From assembly GCA_946902985.2 (NCBI GenBank), contig OX336389.2, forward strand, positions 146,309,099 to 146,373,098: a stretch of 64,000 nucleotides of DNA. Direction: 5' to 3'. The DNA comes from Meconema thalassinum (Eukaryota; Arthropoda; Insecta; Orthoptera; Tettigoniidae). Position 1 is the stretch's first letter; each line of letters opens with the position of its first letter. The translations under genes were made by a program, and so were the position numbers. The notes under the pieces were generated by a model. The model worked only from the letters and a program-made list of their open reading frames with translations. It made no database searches and was not told the origin of the DNA. Positions 43,471-54,212 of this stretch are shown here, piece after piece.

Positions 43471-43725
43471 TTAACCTCAAAATCTTAAACATCATAACAT
43501 CAAATCCACAAAACCTCAAAACCTCGAACATCTAAGCCTCAAAAACACAAACCTCAAAACCTCGAACCTCAAAACGTCAAACCTCAAATGCTCTAACCTA
43601 AAACCTCAAAACCTCAATCCTAAACCTCAAACCTCAAAACCTTAAGCTGCAAAACCTCAAACATCAAACGTCATAACCTCAAAACCTCAAAACCTCAAAC
43701 CTCAAACCTCAGAACCTCACTCGTG
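43465..43725 (+). repeat. CCTCAAA(A) simple tandem array
   Basis: Irregular 6-9-bp repeats based on ACCTCAAA with AACCTCGAAC and AACATC variants, about 260 bp long. It abuts the end of the Penelope-like remnant. Confidence 0.9.
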
Positions 43726-43779
43726 GCAGTCACTTGGGAGTCAATCACCTCAGAATCTATTCATAATTTGACTTTTTTT

Positions 43780-46117
43780 CCTTTGGACGTCGCTGGCTGG
43801 TTATGTCCAGGAGACTCCTCTGGAAGGTCTTGTAACTCCCGCGGCGTTTGAGCTGCCTCCCTCTCTTCATTTTGATCTTGGAGTTGTCTAATGTACTCCC
43901 GACTCTCTTGTGCACGACCTCTCCAACCTCTATCTACGTGATAACGGGAATCGCGGTCTCTGCAATATCCTCCGCTATACCTGTAGACCCTTCGGATCTT
44001 TCCTGTCTGCTGAGCTCGAGGAGTATCATTATTCCCTCGTCAGTCGTTGTCTTGGTGACGGTTGTCCTTCGCTCTATTCTCGAATCTTCGTCCCCGGTAA
44101 CTACGATTACCTGGTTGTCTGTTTCGCTCGTAGGGTCCCCTGTTCCACTGACGGCGGTCAGGTCCTACATTACCCTGTTGGTAAGGAGCGTTAATAATTT
44201 GCGTCGGCTTTGATGTCTAGCAGGCCTTGTCGACTGTAGAGAGGTTTATGTTGCGAGTCTCTCCCCTATGTCCATGCATTGCAAATTGCTCGTTGCTTGA
44301 GTCCAGTCTCCTCAATATCTGGTCACACTCAAGGAAAGTTGTGGCGTTGGATGCTATCAACACCCGTTGCACGTCGGCTGGATATTGCCTCGTGATGGTA
44401 TGAATGAGCTCTTGCTCGGATAGTGCTGGCTGTAAACATCGCAATTTCGCTAATTGGAGCTATAGCGTTTAGTGTGCAACTCAGCACGTATAGCCTGCTG
44501 GATGTCACTCGACCAATATGTTCTCAGCAAAGCGTCACGGAAATCCTGGTATCCGGTGAAGTAAAACCGAAAAGTGCGGAACCAGGTACTTGATTGGCCA
44601 TCAAGTAAACACTCCCTCTCAAGGGTAACCATGGTATCTCGGAGGCAACTTTGTACATAAGCCAAAACTCAACTGGGGTGATACTCCCACCAGTTCCCGA
44701 GAAATGAGCAGGCTGCTCTTCTCTTGACCGGATGATCATAACATTCCCGTCTTGAGGATGCCCACGCATGGGTGTGAATATAGGTGCGTTTTAATCTAGT
44801 TGTACAGGTGGTTCCGTTTGCGTAGCAATGCTTGGAAAACCGTTCTGTGGCGATACTGACGGTATAAACGATGGCGTTACAGTAGGTAAAGATGGTTGCG
44901 ACATAGTAGGCATGGGTTTAGGCTGTGCCTCTATGCGCTCGAGTAACCATTGCTCCAACTGTTGGATGTATGGAGTGGTTAATTGTTCAGTTTGGTTACT
45001 TAGTTCATTCATTTGTGGTTCAAGCCTTTCAATCTTCCCACGAAGACACGCGTCTACATCGGAGACGGTCTTCCTGACATTGTAGCTTAACTGCAAACGT
45101 TCTGTTATGGCTACTTCTTCGAAGCGCTTTCGAAGGAAATCAACGACATCCTTCACGTTAGATATTTGAGCTTCAACAGTTAATTTCTGATCGTTTATGT
45201 TTCCAAATAAAATATCAATGTCGATGCTTAGTTCTTCCTTATTGGCATGGATCATTCCTCTAAGGTCATCAACGGTATTAGGTCAGTCACATTCTTGGAA
45301 TTCGTGGCAAGTTCTTCACGAAATTTATTCACATCTTCGGCAATCCCCTTTACGTTTGTGCTGACTGCGACTGCGACTCCCCTCATGAGCCGTAGTCCAG
45401 TGTTCACCGTGGTAATCTCTTCCTGACAGTGTACTCAAATCCATTTGACTCTTTAATTTTTCCCTCGACGTTCGCCACTCGATTACCTAGTTGGTCCTTG
45501 GCCTCGTCGATGACGTCGCGCAGTTCATCCAGACAAGCGTTAACTTCAGTCCGGCTGACATTGAGATCAGCTCTCAAGTCGGTTTTAACCTAGTCGATAG
45601 TCTGCTGAATCTGATTCGGCCCTCGTTGGATTCTGTCATGTAAGTTTTCGATATTAGCTTCCAACGCGGTCAACCGGTTTTGTACTTCATTCCTGGCGGT
45701 ATTTAGCTCACCTGACAAAGTGTCTAATCCATCGTTAGTATTCTGTTGGTGTCTCAAAACGTCAACCCTGACAGCGGCTAAACCTGCAAGTAGGTTGGCA
45801 TTACCCTCAGCTCTATTATTTTCAATGTCAACTCTGAATTGATTTAGGTCATCCCTAACCTGATTCAAATTACAAGTATTTTCTTCAAGGTCGCCCCTAA
45901 CATCATTTCATGCGGCAGTATTCGCAATTGCAGTTGCTTTAGCACTGCTTAAGGCTGCGCTATTATTGACTAAATCAGTCCTAATCACATCTAGGACAGG
46001 AGTATTAGTGCCTAAATCACCTCTATCTTAACCAATGTCCCCTCTGATTTGGTCCAGATTGGCATTCACAGTCGCCATCATACCCTCAAGAACACGACGT
46101 AACTTCTCCTCATCCAT
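43780..46117 (-). pseudogene. LTR-retrotransposon gag-like polyprotein, degraded
   Basis: On the minus strand a start at 46,117 (MDEEKLRRVLEGMMATVNANLDQIRGDIG) opens a ~500-residue coiled-coil-like region of repeated N/D/L-rich text (LNQVRDDLNQFRVDIENNRAEGN, TLSGELNTARNEVQNRLTAL), broken by several stops. A capsid-like part follows: PAHFSGTGGSITPVEFW, LECDQILRRLDS, and LSEQELIHTITRQYPADVQRVL. Then comes an Arg/Asn/Gln-rich basic stretch (GPDRRQWNRGPYERNRQ) suited to RNA binding. The order suits gag of Ty3/gypsy-type elements with a long N-terminal coiled coil. No protease, reverse transcriptase, integrase or LTR was found alongside. Confidence 0.65.
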
Positions 46118-46329
46118 GTCACACAAATACACTTTTGAGAATGGAAGGAGATATCCTTAAGCCTAGCCTACAACTATGAAGAGGAAATTATTATGACAGA
46201 AAGTTTGACTTTTATGAATAAACGTCACGAATACAGCTGGATTCAACAACCAAAGTGATTCTACATTTAACAACAACAACAACAACAAACGAAACAACAA
46301 GTTACATTTACTTAGGATGAAGCATGAGC

Positions 46330-46560
46330 AAAATAAAAAATCCTCACATGAAATCTACAATGTAGTAATGCTTCACCCCATGGTCTAACATCTAATGAAT
46401 GCCATGCGGCCAATTGAACAGCAGTACGACCTCTGTATTCGTCCCAGTCCGGTCACATTGCCTTTAAATATTAAATATTTGATCCTCTCAAATACAACAA
46501 GACTCTGATGGCCTCCGTGTCTGGCAAAAAGGAAAATGTTTTTGTGTAATAAAAAGTCAT
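46330..46560 (-). pseudogene. Possible ankyrin-repeat remnant (weak)
   Basis: The minus strand reads LFARHGGHQSLVVF and, in another frame, DEYRGRTAVQLAAWHSLDV. Both recall the GRTALxLAAxxGH core of ankyrin repeats. The frameshift and short length make this a weak call. It lies between the gag start and the single-copy relative of the palindrome centre. Confidence 0.3.
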
Positions 46561-46574
46561 GTCCAGCCTCCCAC

Positions 46575-46795
46575 CGCCATTCATCTGTGATGCCATAGCC
46601 AGTCTCAAAGCAAGTCTATACTTGTAGAACATGTCATATGACAAGGTTAGGTTTAGTGAGCTGAGGTTAACTTAGGTTAGCTAGCTCTATCTCACTCCTA
46701 GCCAATCATTAACCTTAAAAGCACACTAGAGTTCTTGGAATCTGTTCATGTAATTATTATTCTTGACAGTACTTTGGAAATTACACCCTGAAAGT
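46575..46795 (+). repeat. Single-copy diverged relative of the palindrome centre
   Basis: From GCCATTCATCTGTGA to ACACCCTGAAA this matches the spacer read in reverse and then the right arm from the centre outward to about 32,824, with scattered differences (for example GCAAGTCTATACTTGTAGAA here, ATTTG there). It includes the TTAGG-bearing text GACAAGGTTAGGTTTA. It shows what the sequence looks like when not inverted-duplicated, and so pinpoints the palindrome joint. Confidence 0.85.
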
Positions 46796-46796
46796 T

Positions 46797-47300
46797 GTGA
46801 CAGTATTTTGAGTGAGCAGCTTGCTTATCCGGAAGAATTTCTTAACTGCCTAAGTCTAACTGGGATGCTTCCGCGTAAGCAGAGAATGAAGAATGAAGAA
46901 ATTGACTACCCTCAAAATGCGTCTGTAATGGGGCTAGACTTATAATTAAAGAGTTGCAGCGCAATATAGCCTAATGTAGGCAACTGTTATAAAGTCCATT
47001 AAAAGTAAAACTAATCATATACCCAGAGTAACACTTATTCCCTCTGACACATGCATTCCTTCCAAAATTGAACTCAGCCAGCTTCCAATATGGTTACCTT
47101 TCTCAATGTCAATGAATAAGTCTCAGGGCCAAACTTTTGACAGATTTCATCTGTATTTGCAAAAAACAGTATTTAGCCATGGACAACTTTATTTTGGGCT
47201 TTCACGAGTAAGATCGCTTAACTCACTATTTCATATTATTCCGTTTATACATTTTGCACCTATACAAAAGACTATAATTAATCCACATAGTTCTTTTTAG
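46797..47300 (+). pseudogene. Pif1-type helicase C-terminal fragment (Helitron-like), broken
   Basis: Fragments in several frames read YPEEFLNCLSLTGMLPRKQ, CNGARLIIKELQRNI, VTLIPSDTCIPS, then MSMNKSQGQTFDRFHLYLQKTVFSHGQLYFGLSRVRS. These match in order the last motifs of Pif1-like helicases as carried by Helitrons (LCNGTRL, then NKSQGQT...FSHGQLYVALSRV). The helicase would unwind DNA for rolling-circle transposition. The upstream Walker motifs and Rep domain are absent, and stops separate the blocks. Confidence 0.8.
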
Positions 47301-47309
47301 GTTATGAAG

Positions 47310-48865
47310 AGTGCGCAAATATGTTTTATCCCCCACGTAATTTGTTTCCACACTTTATCGTGTTGACCAACTAAAGAACTATATTTTACTATCTTGATGA
47401 GTTGAAGATGGGAAACCAAAAAATCCCCCTTGGGAATTAATGATGGTGACGTTCATACAGGCTCGTTTTCTGAGCTTGGGGATCGGCTGACCCATTGGCC
47501 TTGTGCATTTAATACGGTCAGCGATTAATGATAATAATAATGATATTAATAAAAATAATAATAATAATATGTTAACAGTAAATAAAGGCCTTTTTAATAT
47601 CTATTGGTGAATGCAGTACATTAGCATATGTTTGTTGGCACAGGCTAGAGTGAAATGTGGCTTATCACCAATGTCTCAGTTCCATACAAGGCTGTAATTA
47701 TATAGAAGCTACTGAGGTATGTGTGGTGCTGTGTAATGGCCTTCAGGGCACTACTATACTCCGTCCAAGCAATTTGCGAAGTGCCAGTGTGAAAACACAT
47801 AGTCTGCGTACAGGGGTGACTCGGCCGCCTGGTCCAATGAGGCGCGATGCCACTGAATAATTAGCGCAGGAGGTTGGCTTCAACCAACTCTCGCGTTGCC
47901 TGGACTACCAAGCTCCGCCCATCGCATTTTCTTTTCACTTCCTCTGTGTGACGTCATGCGCAAACCTACTTCACAGGTTCCGTGGATGAGTATAGGCCTA
48001 GTGTCTGTGGATGCTGTGAAAGGATCCACTCATAGGGTTGGTACTACTGTACTGGCTCAGTGAGGAAAGCAATGGCAACTACCTCACTCCTCACCTTGCC
48101 CAGTACGCTTCATTATAAGTTAGTACTACCCGGGTTTCTACCGACGTAACCAACGGTGGTATTGAGGATCCAACCAATATCCAGGCTGATTACCCCACAG
48201 ACAGACAAAGATATTTTACCATAGTTTGGATGTCTGTCTGTTACGTAGTCAGCCCAGAGGCTGGCTGGATCTTTTAAAAGCACTGTCGTTTGCAGAAATG
48301 CATAAACCCCAAAACAGCGCTATTATGAGGCATACTAGGCAAGGTGAAAATTGAAGTAGTTTTTTTTTGGCTATGAATAACACTGACCCTATGAGTGAAA
48401 TCATTCACTATAACCACAGCAACGGATGTACACCAAATACCATTACTCTGCGCTATGGCAGTCGCCACACTGTTTGTATAACATCAATATTATCATCAGC
48501 CTCTCACATGCTCCTTTGCGCATGTCTATTTCAGTGGATCCCGACAGACCGCTGTTGCTAAGCGAGGAAATGGAATGATATCAGGGTTGCAGACACAGCG
48601 AGGAGGTTAGGCATATTGGAACGGCAAACATTAAACCGGGGTTGTGTTCGGGGTGCAGAAATGTCTATTTATAAAATCTCTAGGATATACTCTAACTAAA
48701 CTTCAGTAGATTTAGCTATGGAAATCAGTCTACATTTTATGAAATTAGTAAAGGCATTTTCAGGTCGTTGATGAAAACGAGACGGAATCCTTGATGGGAA
48801 CGTATCAGACACATTACTTTTAGGGGGAGTTAAATTTGTTCTTGGACAAATGGGACAGTAACAGG
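47310..48865. other. Non-coding stretch with possible unclassified repeat
   Basis: No gene is supported. An AAT microsatellite lies at about 47,525-47,575. The text GTGAGGAAAGCAATGGCAAC with flanks near 48,060-48,120 resembles a dispersed repeat body, but no second copy exists in the window to prove it. Confidence 0.4.
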
Positions 48866-48879
48866 GGTGGTCCTTAGGA

Positions 48880-49025
48880 GAGCGTTCTGGCACAGTGGTC
48901 AAACTACTTGTCTCTCAACACGTTGGAGCGTGGTTGATTCCCGTGGTACGGAATCTAGTTTAGTAGGAGGTTCCTCCCCTGGGGAGGCAGCCAACAATGC
49001 TAGCCACTGCGTCACGAGGTTGACA
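48880..49025 (+). repeat. tRNA-derived SINE-like element
   Basis: A tRNA-like head with TGGCACAGTGGTCAAACTAC, TCTCTCAACACGTTGG and the B-box-like GGTTGATTCCC begins at about 48,880. The head has the same layout as that of family 3 at 49,912-50,141. The body beyond 48,960 could not be matched. Confidence 0.55.
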
Positions 49026-49112
49026 TTTTACTACAGTAGCATTATCTACTCAATACTGTTACATGAAACATCTACGCACCTTCTACTGTTACCTTACTTC
49101 TTCCGTCCATGA

Positions 49113-49340
49113 CTGACTGGGTAGCTCAGCGGTAACGTTCTCGCTTGCTGTGCCCAAAGTTGCAGAATCGAATCCTGGCGCAGTCAGCTGGCATTTGATG
49201 GTGCTCAAACGTGAGGAGCCGTGTCAGTACATTTACTGGCACGTTAAAGATCCCCTTCGGGCCGAAATTCCGGCACCCCGGCGTCTCTAGAAACCGCAGA
49301 CGTTAAAATGGACGTAAGACAATTTATATTATTATTATTA
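49113..49340 (+). repeat. tRNA-derived SINE, family 4
   Basis: The head GACTGGGTAGCTCAGCGGTA with B-box AATCGAATCCTGG is tRNA-like (A box TAGCTCAGCGG). The body contains ACTGGCACGTTAAAGATCCC and AAATTCCGGCACCCCGGCGT, a type of core I recognise from insect SINEs. It ends in a TTA-repeat tail at about 49,325-49,345. Only one copy is in the window. Confidence 0.7.
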
Positions 49341-49369
49341 TTATATCATCTGTCCATCTGCTGTTGTTT

Positions 49370-49910
49370 TAACATCCGGCTACTCGTGATATTATTATTA
49401 TTATTATTGTTATCAACAATATTGCCAACTGGGTAACCGAGTGTGTTAGGGCAAAAGCCAGGCGGCTTGGCTATCACCGCAGTCAAGATTTGAGTGGGTT
49501 CGAATCCTACCAATGGCCATCCTCGACGCTGACCACAACGCATGCATCAATCAAAGTAGAATACAATATATTAAAACTGAAACAGGGTCAGAATTCCAAA
49601 GGAAGCGTCCATGGTTCATTTGAAGGTACCATCCTGGCATTTTCCTGGAGCTGAGAATGAGAAAGTTTTATCAAAGGCGGCCAACGAACTCACGCAGCTT
49701 CCAGGGCAGTATATCGCAGTGATAATAATAATAATAATGATAGACCTAGTAATAACAATAATAATAGTAATAATAAAATATAACAATAATAATAGTAATA
49801 ATATTTCATGGTTTCTGAACCACCAGGAACTCTGAGGACGCTTTGTGTTCTAAACGTGAATGTTGCTTAACGCCAATGTAGGATGATATTATATTAGGGC
49901 TCCAGACACG
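49370..49910. other. Microsatellites and a tRNA-like segment
   Basis: ATT repeats at 49,390-49,408 and AAT repeats at 49,720-49,805 flank unremarkable sequence. A segment around 49,430-49,510 (ACTGGGTAACCGAGTGTG ... GGGTTCGAATCCTACC) has A- and B-box-like elements and may be another SINE head. Confidence 0.45.
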
Positions 49911-49911
49911 G

Positions 49912-50141
49912 CGAGATGGTTATAACTCATAGCGTAGCTTCTTCTGCAAAAAGGAAGGAAGGTTGTAGTTTTGGTCACCGTTAATCTCGTGATCATGATC
50001 CAGAGGACCCTCCCTTTACGTGGAATCCGAATCATAGGTCATGCCATTTCACTTCGAAAATCTCACATGGATTGGCCGGAAATCGAAGCTCGTCTACCTT
50101 GGTGAGAGGGAAACAACTTGACCGCTGTGCCACCACGCCCC
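49912..50141 (-). repeat. tRNA-derived SINE, family 3, copy 1
   Basis: On the minus strand the element begins GGGGCGTGGTGGCACAGCGG, with a TTCGATTTCC B-box-like segment, followed by a body with TGTGAGATTTTCGAAGTGAA and GGATTCCACGTAAA. The body matches 57,430-57,790 in the same strand sense. Confidence 0.7.
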
Positions 50142-50271
50142 AAATTCCTTAAGAATATTTAGTTATAGGCTGCACCAATAGGCCTACTCAAGGAAAGTGT
50201 GCTGAGTTAGCGAATAATTGGAGTTGGCATTTGGCAGTCAAAGTGAAAGGTTGTGTTTTTCCCGAGCTGCG

Positions 50272-51095
50272 TTGCTAGTTATTGGCGGAGTGGAAGTGAA
50301 TCCAGGCCCTGTTACTCCAAATGTGAATCAGGCAAATGATCCAGTGGCAGCTTTAAAGTGATCGACGTGCAGTAAAACATTGAAGAACGGTGTTCAATGT
50401 GGACTATGTGAGAAATGGTTTCACTTCGGCTGTATTAAGGTCAAGAAGGAGGATTGTGATGTCGGGAATTGGTTTTGTAAAGTATGTGATACGCCGGACT
50501 GTTTGAGGGTGCAAATCAAAGCAAGGGATCAAATAATACAGGAACTTAGAACAAAGCTTCGTGAATCAGAGGAAACGGTGAAGGATGTGACTGAACGGCT
50601 TTCTACTGGGATCAGTGAGGAAGAGGGCGTGCAGGAGCAAACTGAGTATGACGTCATCATAATGGGTGATTCTATGATACGATGGAGTGCGAATATCTCG
50701 AGGAAATCAGGTGCGAAAGTGTGGTGTTATCCGGGGATTGAAATTGACCAGCTTGCCCAACAAGTGGAAGAAGCAAATGTAGAGGACTGAGACAAAGTTA
50801 AAGTGTTGTTGCTCCATGTTGGGACGAACGATTTGAAGAAGAGGGCTAAAGCTGATTACATCATGGGGGAGCTCTACGAACTAGGCAATAAAGCTAAAAG
50901 CAAGTTTGGAAATGCAAAAATTATAAAAGAGTGGCATTGTTTGGCGGGGAGATGTTCCGTTAAGGCGAGTTAAGACTGTAAATGACCGCATGGACTGGGT
51001 TTGTGCAAAACTGGGATTAGTGTACGTAGATGCGGACTGCTGGATTGGTGGCCGTGACTTCGCCCGAGACGGGCTGCATCTAAATCTAAGGGCGC
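50272..51095 (+). pseudogene. LINE-C ORF1: 2A-like motif, PHD finger, SGNH-type esterase
   Basis: The frame begins LLVIGGVEVNPGPVTPN; the 2A-like motif occupies 50,284-50,310. A stop (TGA, 50,359-50,361) precedes the PHD finger, which reads CSKTLKNGVQCGLCEKWFHFGCI and NWFCKVCD. A short coiled coil (RDQIIQELRTKLRESEETVKDVTERL) follows, then the esterase with YDVIIMGDSMIRW (nucleophile block GDS), LLHVGTNDLKK (GTND block) and, after frameshifts, RDGLHLNLRA (Asp-x2-His block). All three esterase blocks are therefore visible, though not in one frame. A stop ends the longest frame at 50,788-50,790. In CR1 elements this protein is thought to act in membrane or RNP association. Confidence 0.82.
50281..50310 (+). 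other. 2A-like ribosome-skipping motif (GGVEVNPGP)
   Basis: The codons read IGGVEVNPGP directly after LLV. As in LINE-A, the Asp of the usual DVExNPGP is Gly while the rest of the core is intact. The two elements belong to different LINE groups by their reverse transcriptases. Confidence 0.75.
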
Positions 51096-51222
51096 TTTTA
51101 ACCTAGGGAGCCTACATGACAGGGTCATCGGTTCGTGCCGGCCATTGTGAGGAGGAGCAGGTCCAGAGGTTGCCAGCCGACGGGAACAGAAGGAGCTACT
51201 TCGGGATATTTGCTGCGGAGGT

Positions 51223-53990
51223 AAGACTCTAAGATTACTGCAGGTTAATTGTCAGAGTTTAGGAAATAAATTAATTGAATTTAGGAATCTTGTAGAGACG
51301 TATTCTCCGGACATTGTCATTGCTACTGAATCTTGGTTATATGAGGATGTAAATAGTAATGAAATAATTCAAGGGACCTACGAAATGTACAGAAGGGATC
51401 GGGGGAAGCGAGGTGGTGGGCTATTTATTTGTGTGCGCAAAAATATAGCTAGTTTCTTAAAGTGGGCTGATATGGATCATGAAATGTTATGTGTACAAAT
51501 TTCGGATAAAGGGAATAAATTCACTCTTCAGGTGATAGGGGCGTATAGAGCACCGAAATATAACTTTTCGCTTCTCGACACACTGTAGGATGAAACTTGT
51601 ACGGGTAATGCTATGAAAAAGAGCATAATAATTGCCGGAGATTTAAACCTCCCCAAAGTAGACTGGTCTGGTGAGTCAACTAGCTGTGGTCAAGCTCAGA
51701 GCGCTGCAAACAAATTCTTAAGGGAGGGGGGCTTTTTCCAAGTAGTTGACTTTCCGACTAGAGGCAATAATACCTTAGATGTTTATCTCGTAAGGCCTGC
51801 AGAGCTGTATATTAACTGTCTGAAAGTACCAGGAATTAGTGACCATTCTGGGGTTGAATTAAATATTAGATACGGTGACATTACAAAATTAGACTCTGAT
51901 GTAGCAAATAAGATCATATTCCAGTATCGCAGGGCGGATCAGGGCAAATTTCAGGGGTATTTGAATGAGCTATTTGTAGGAAGGGCATCGCGAGGAAATC
52001 ACATTAATATCCTGTGGACTAACTTTTTGAAAATTTTAAATAGCGCTATTGATAAATTTGTTCCATTTAAATTACTGAAACAAAACCCAGATCCTGAGTA
52101 TTACACACGTGAAATCAGGAGTCCTAAACGGAAAATTAGGAAATTATACAATAAAAGACATGATAGTGACAAGTATATGTTGAAATTTAAGTCCTTATCA
52201 AGAGAACTCGTCTTAAAAAAGAGGGCTTCTCATGACAATTATATGCAAGGTTTACTTGGTTCGGGAGGCGATGGGTGGAAAAACATTTAAAGTTATGTTA
52301 GGAGAAGAAAGGGAAATTCAAATAATCTGTCGATGATAATGTCCGGTGACGGTATATTAATTACTGAGAAGCAAGCCATTGCTAATGAATTAAATGTCTT
52401 TTATGGTAGTGTGTTCAATAAATCCAATAGCTGTGTGTTGGACCTTAACGGTGAATCAGGGGCCCCGCTTCTCCAAATAAACCAGTCAGCAATTGTAAAG
52501 CTATTACAAAAAATACGTTACAATATATCGAAGGGTCCTGATAATATTGTTAGTGAAGTACTTAAACTAGGAGGTAGGGCCGTGGCACGATACTTGGAGG
52601 TGATGTTTAATGTGTCCATAAACAATGCGCAAATCCCGGATGACTGGAAAAGAGCTACGGTAGTCCCAATATTTAAGGGAGGGAGCAGACTTGAATTGGG
52701 CAACAACAGGCCGGTTAGTCTTACGTCCATCGTTTGTAAACAGATGAGGCATCTCATTTGCGACTACTTGAGGGAACAGTGGGAAACATTATCATGGTTT
52801 AATGATAGGCAACATGGATTTCAGAAAGGTTACTCATGCGAAAGTCAGATGCTATCACTTTTTCAAGATATTAGCGAATCGTTAGACGATGGAGTTTCAG
52901 TGGACGCCGTAGTGATAGATTTTGCGAAGGCATTTGATGTCGTGCCGCATGACATGCTACTCCATAAATTAGCTTCGACGAAGATTGATAGAAGAGAAAT
53001 TTTATGGATCCAAGAATTTTTGACGGGTCGTTCCCAGAAAGTGAAAGTTGAAGGCCGATTCTCGGATGAAATTACCGTAACGTCGGGTATCCCTCAGGGC
53101 AGCGTAATCGGAACTTTGTTATTTTTGGCGTTTATAAATGACTTACCAAATGGGATTCGCAGTGACTGTCGATTGTTTGCGGATGATTGTGTAATATATC
53201 AAAAGATACATGACTCACAAGACAATGCAGTACTTCAAGATGATCTGAACCTGGTCTATAAGTGGGCGATTGAAAATAAAATGAAAATAAACACAAGAAA
53301 ATATAGTCTAATAAAAATAGGGAAAGTGCGAAGGCTTGATTTTCAATATAACATTGGCTCGGGAATACTTGTAGAAGAAGATTCTTGCAAATATTTGGGC
53401 GTTCACGTAAGAAATTATATGAAATGGAGTAGTCATATAGGATGTGTAGTTTCTAAAGCTTACAAATCCCTGCACTTTGTAATGAGGGTATTAAAAGGAA
53501 GTAGTACCTCTGCTAAAGAATTAGGATATTTGTCACTTGTAAGACCTATTCTGGAATACGCCTCGGCGGATTGGGATCCATATCAAGTAGGGCCCATAAA
53601 TTAATTGGAAATGGTACAAAGTAAGGCCGCTAGATTTGTGCTCAGTGACTTTAATCCCAGGAGCAGAGTGAGCCGTATGTTAAAGAAACTTGGGTGGGAA
53701 TCACTTGAGGATGAAATCTAGACTCTGCGCTATGTACAACGCGTATACAAATCAACCAGCATGGGGTGAGCTTAGCAAACGTATGGAAAAGCCTACTTAC
53801 ATGGGTAGGAGCGATCACCCTTTCAAAGTTAAGGGCCGACCACAGCGAACAAATTATGGTAAATATTATTTCGTAAACCGTGCCATTGATAATTGGAACT
53901 CTCTACCTTCCGCAGTCTTAGAGCCTTTTCCCAAACATATAGGTGTGTTTAAGAAAAGACTGACTATTTGTGTAAGTACTCCAGTTTAAT
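51223..53990 (+). pseudogene. LINE-C ORF2: AP endonuclease and reverse transcriptase, interrupted
   Basis: Endonuclease: LLQVNCQSLGNKLIEFRNL, IVIATESWL, RGGGLFICV, IIIAGDLNLPKVDW, TLDVYLV and SDHSGVELN, with a stop at about 51,586. Reverse transcriptase: GPDNIVSEVLKLG, WKRATVVPIFKGG, RPVSLTSIVCKQ, QHGFQKGYSCESQ, VIDFAKAFDVVPHD, GIPQGSVIGTLLFLAFIND and the intact box LFADDCVIY near 53,176-53,187. A stop near 52,288 and others near 53,602 and 53,719 interrupt it. The C-terminal part (SKAARFVLSDFN, NYGKYYFVNRAIDNWNSLP) is complete to a stop at about 53,987. The catalytic residues are kept although the frame is broken in several places. Confidence 0.88.
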
Positions 53991-54059
53991 TGTTAGTGAA
54001 TTGTTGTGTACAATTATTTATTTGTTATGTATATCTAATTTGCCACCGGGGGACACACC

Positions 54060-54097
54060 CCCAATTGCAAATAAACGAATGAATGAATGAATGAATA
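54060..54097 (+). repeat. LINE-C 3' tail (GAAT)n
   Basis: After TTGCAAATAAAC come about four GAAT repeats, ending in AATAATTTC. This is the retrotransposon 3' terminus. Confidence 0.8.
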
Positions 54098-54212
54098 ATT
54101 TCTGTGTTTATTATTTTTGAATAACATAATGAATAACTCAATGCATTTTGAGGCTACAGAAAGGAACAAGTAGTTCCTTGAAGACCTAACATAACCCACT
54201 TATGTTTATTGG

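Larger units (their letters stand above)
50260..54097 (+). mobile_element. CR1-like non-LTR retrotransposon (LINE-C), degraded
   Basis: ORF1 remnant (2A-like motif, PHD finger, SGNH esterase), ORF2 remnant (AP endonuclease and reverse transcriptase) and a 3' end with GGGGGACACACCCCC, a small hairpin, and a GAAT-repeat tail. PHD and esterase domains in ORF1 and this reverse transcriptase style (AFDVVPHDMLLHKL, GIPQGSVIGTLLFLAFIND) are characteristic of the CR1 group. Stops and frameshifts occur in both ORFs. I could not identify a target-site duplication, so the 5' limit is approximate. Confidence 0.87.
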
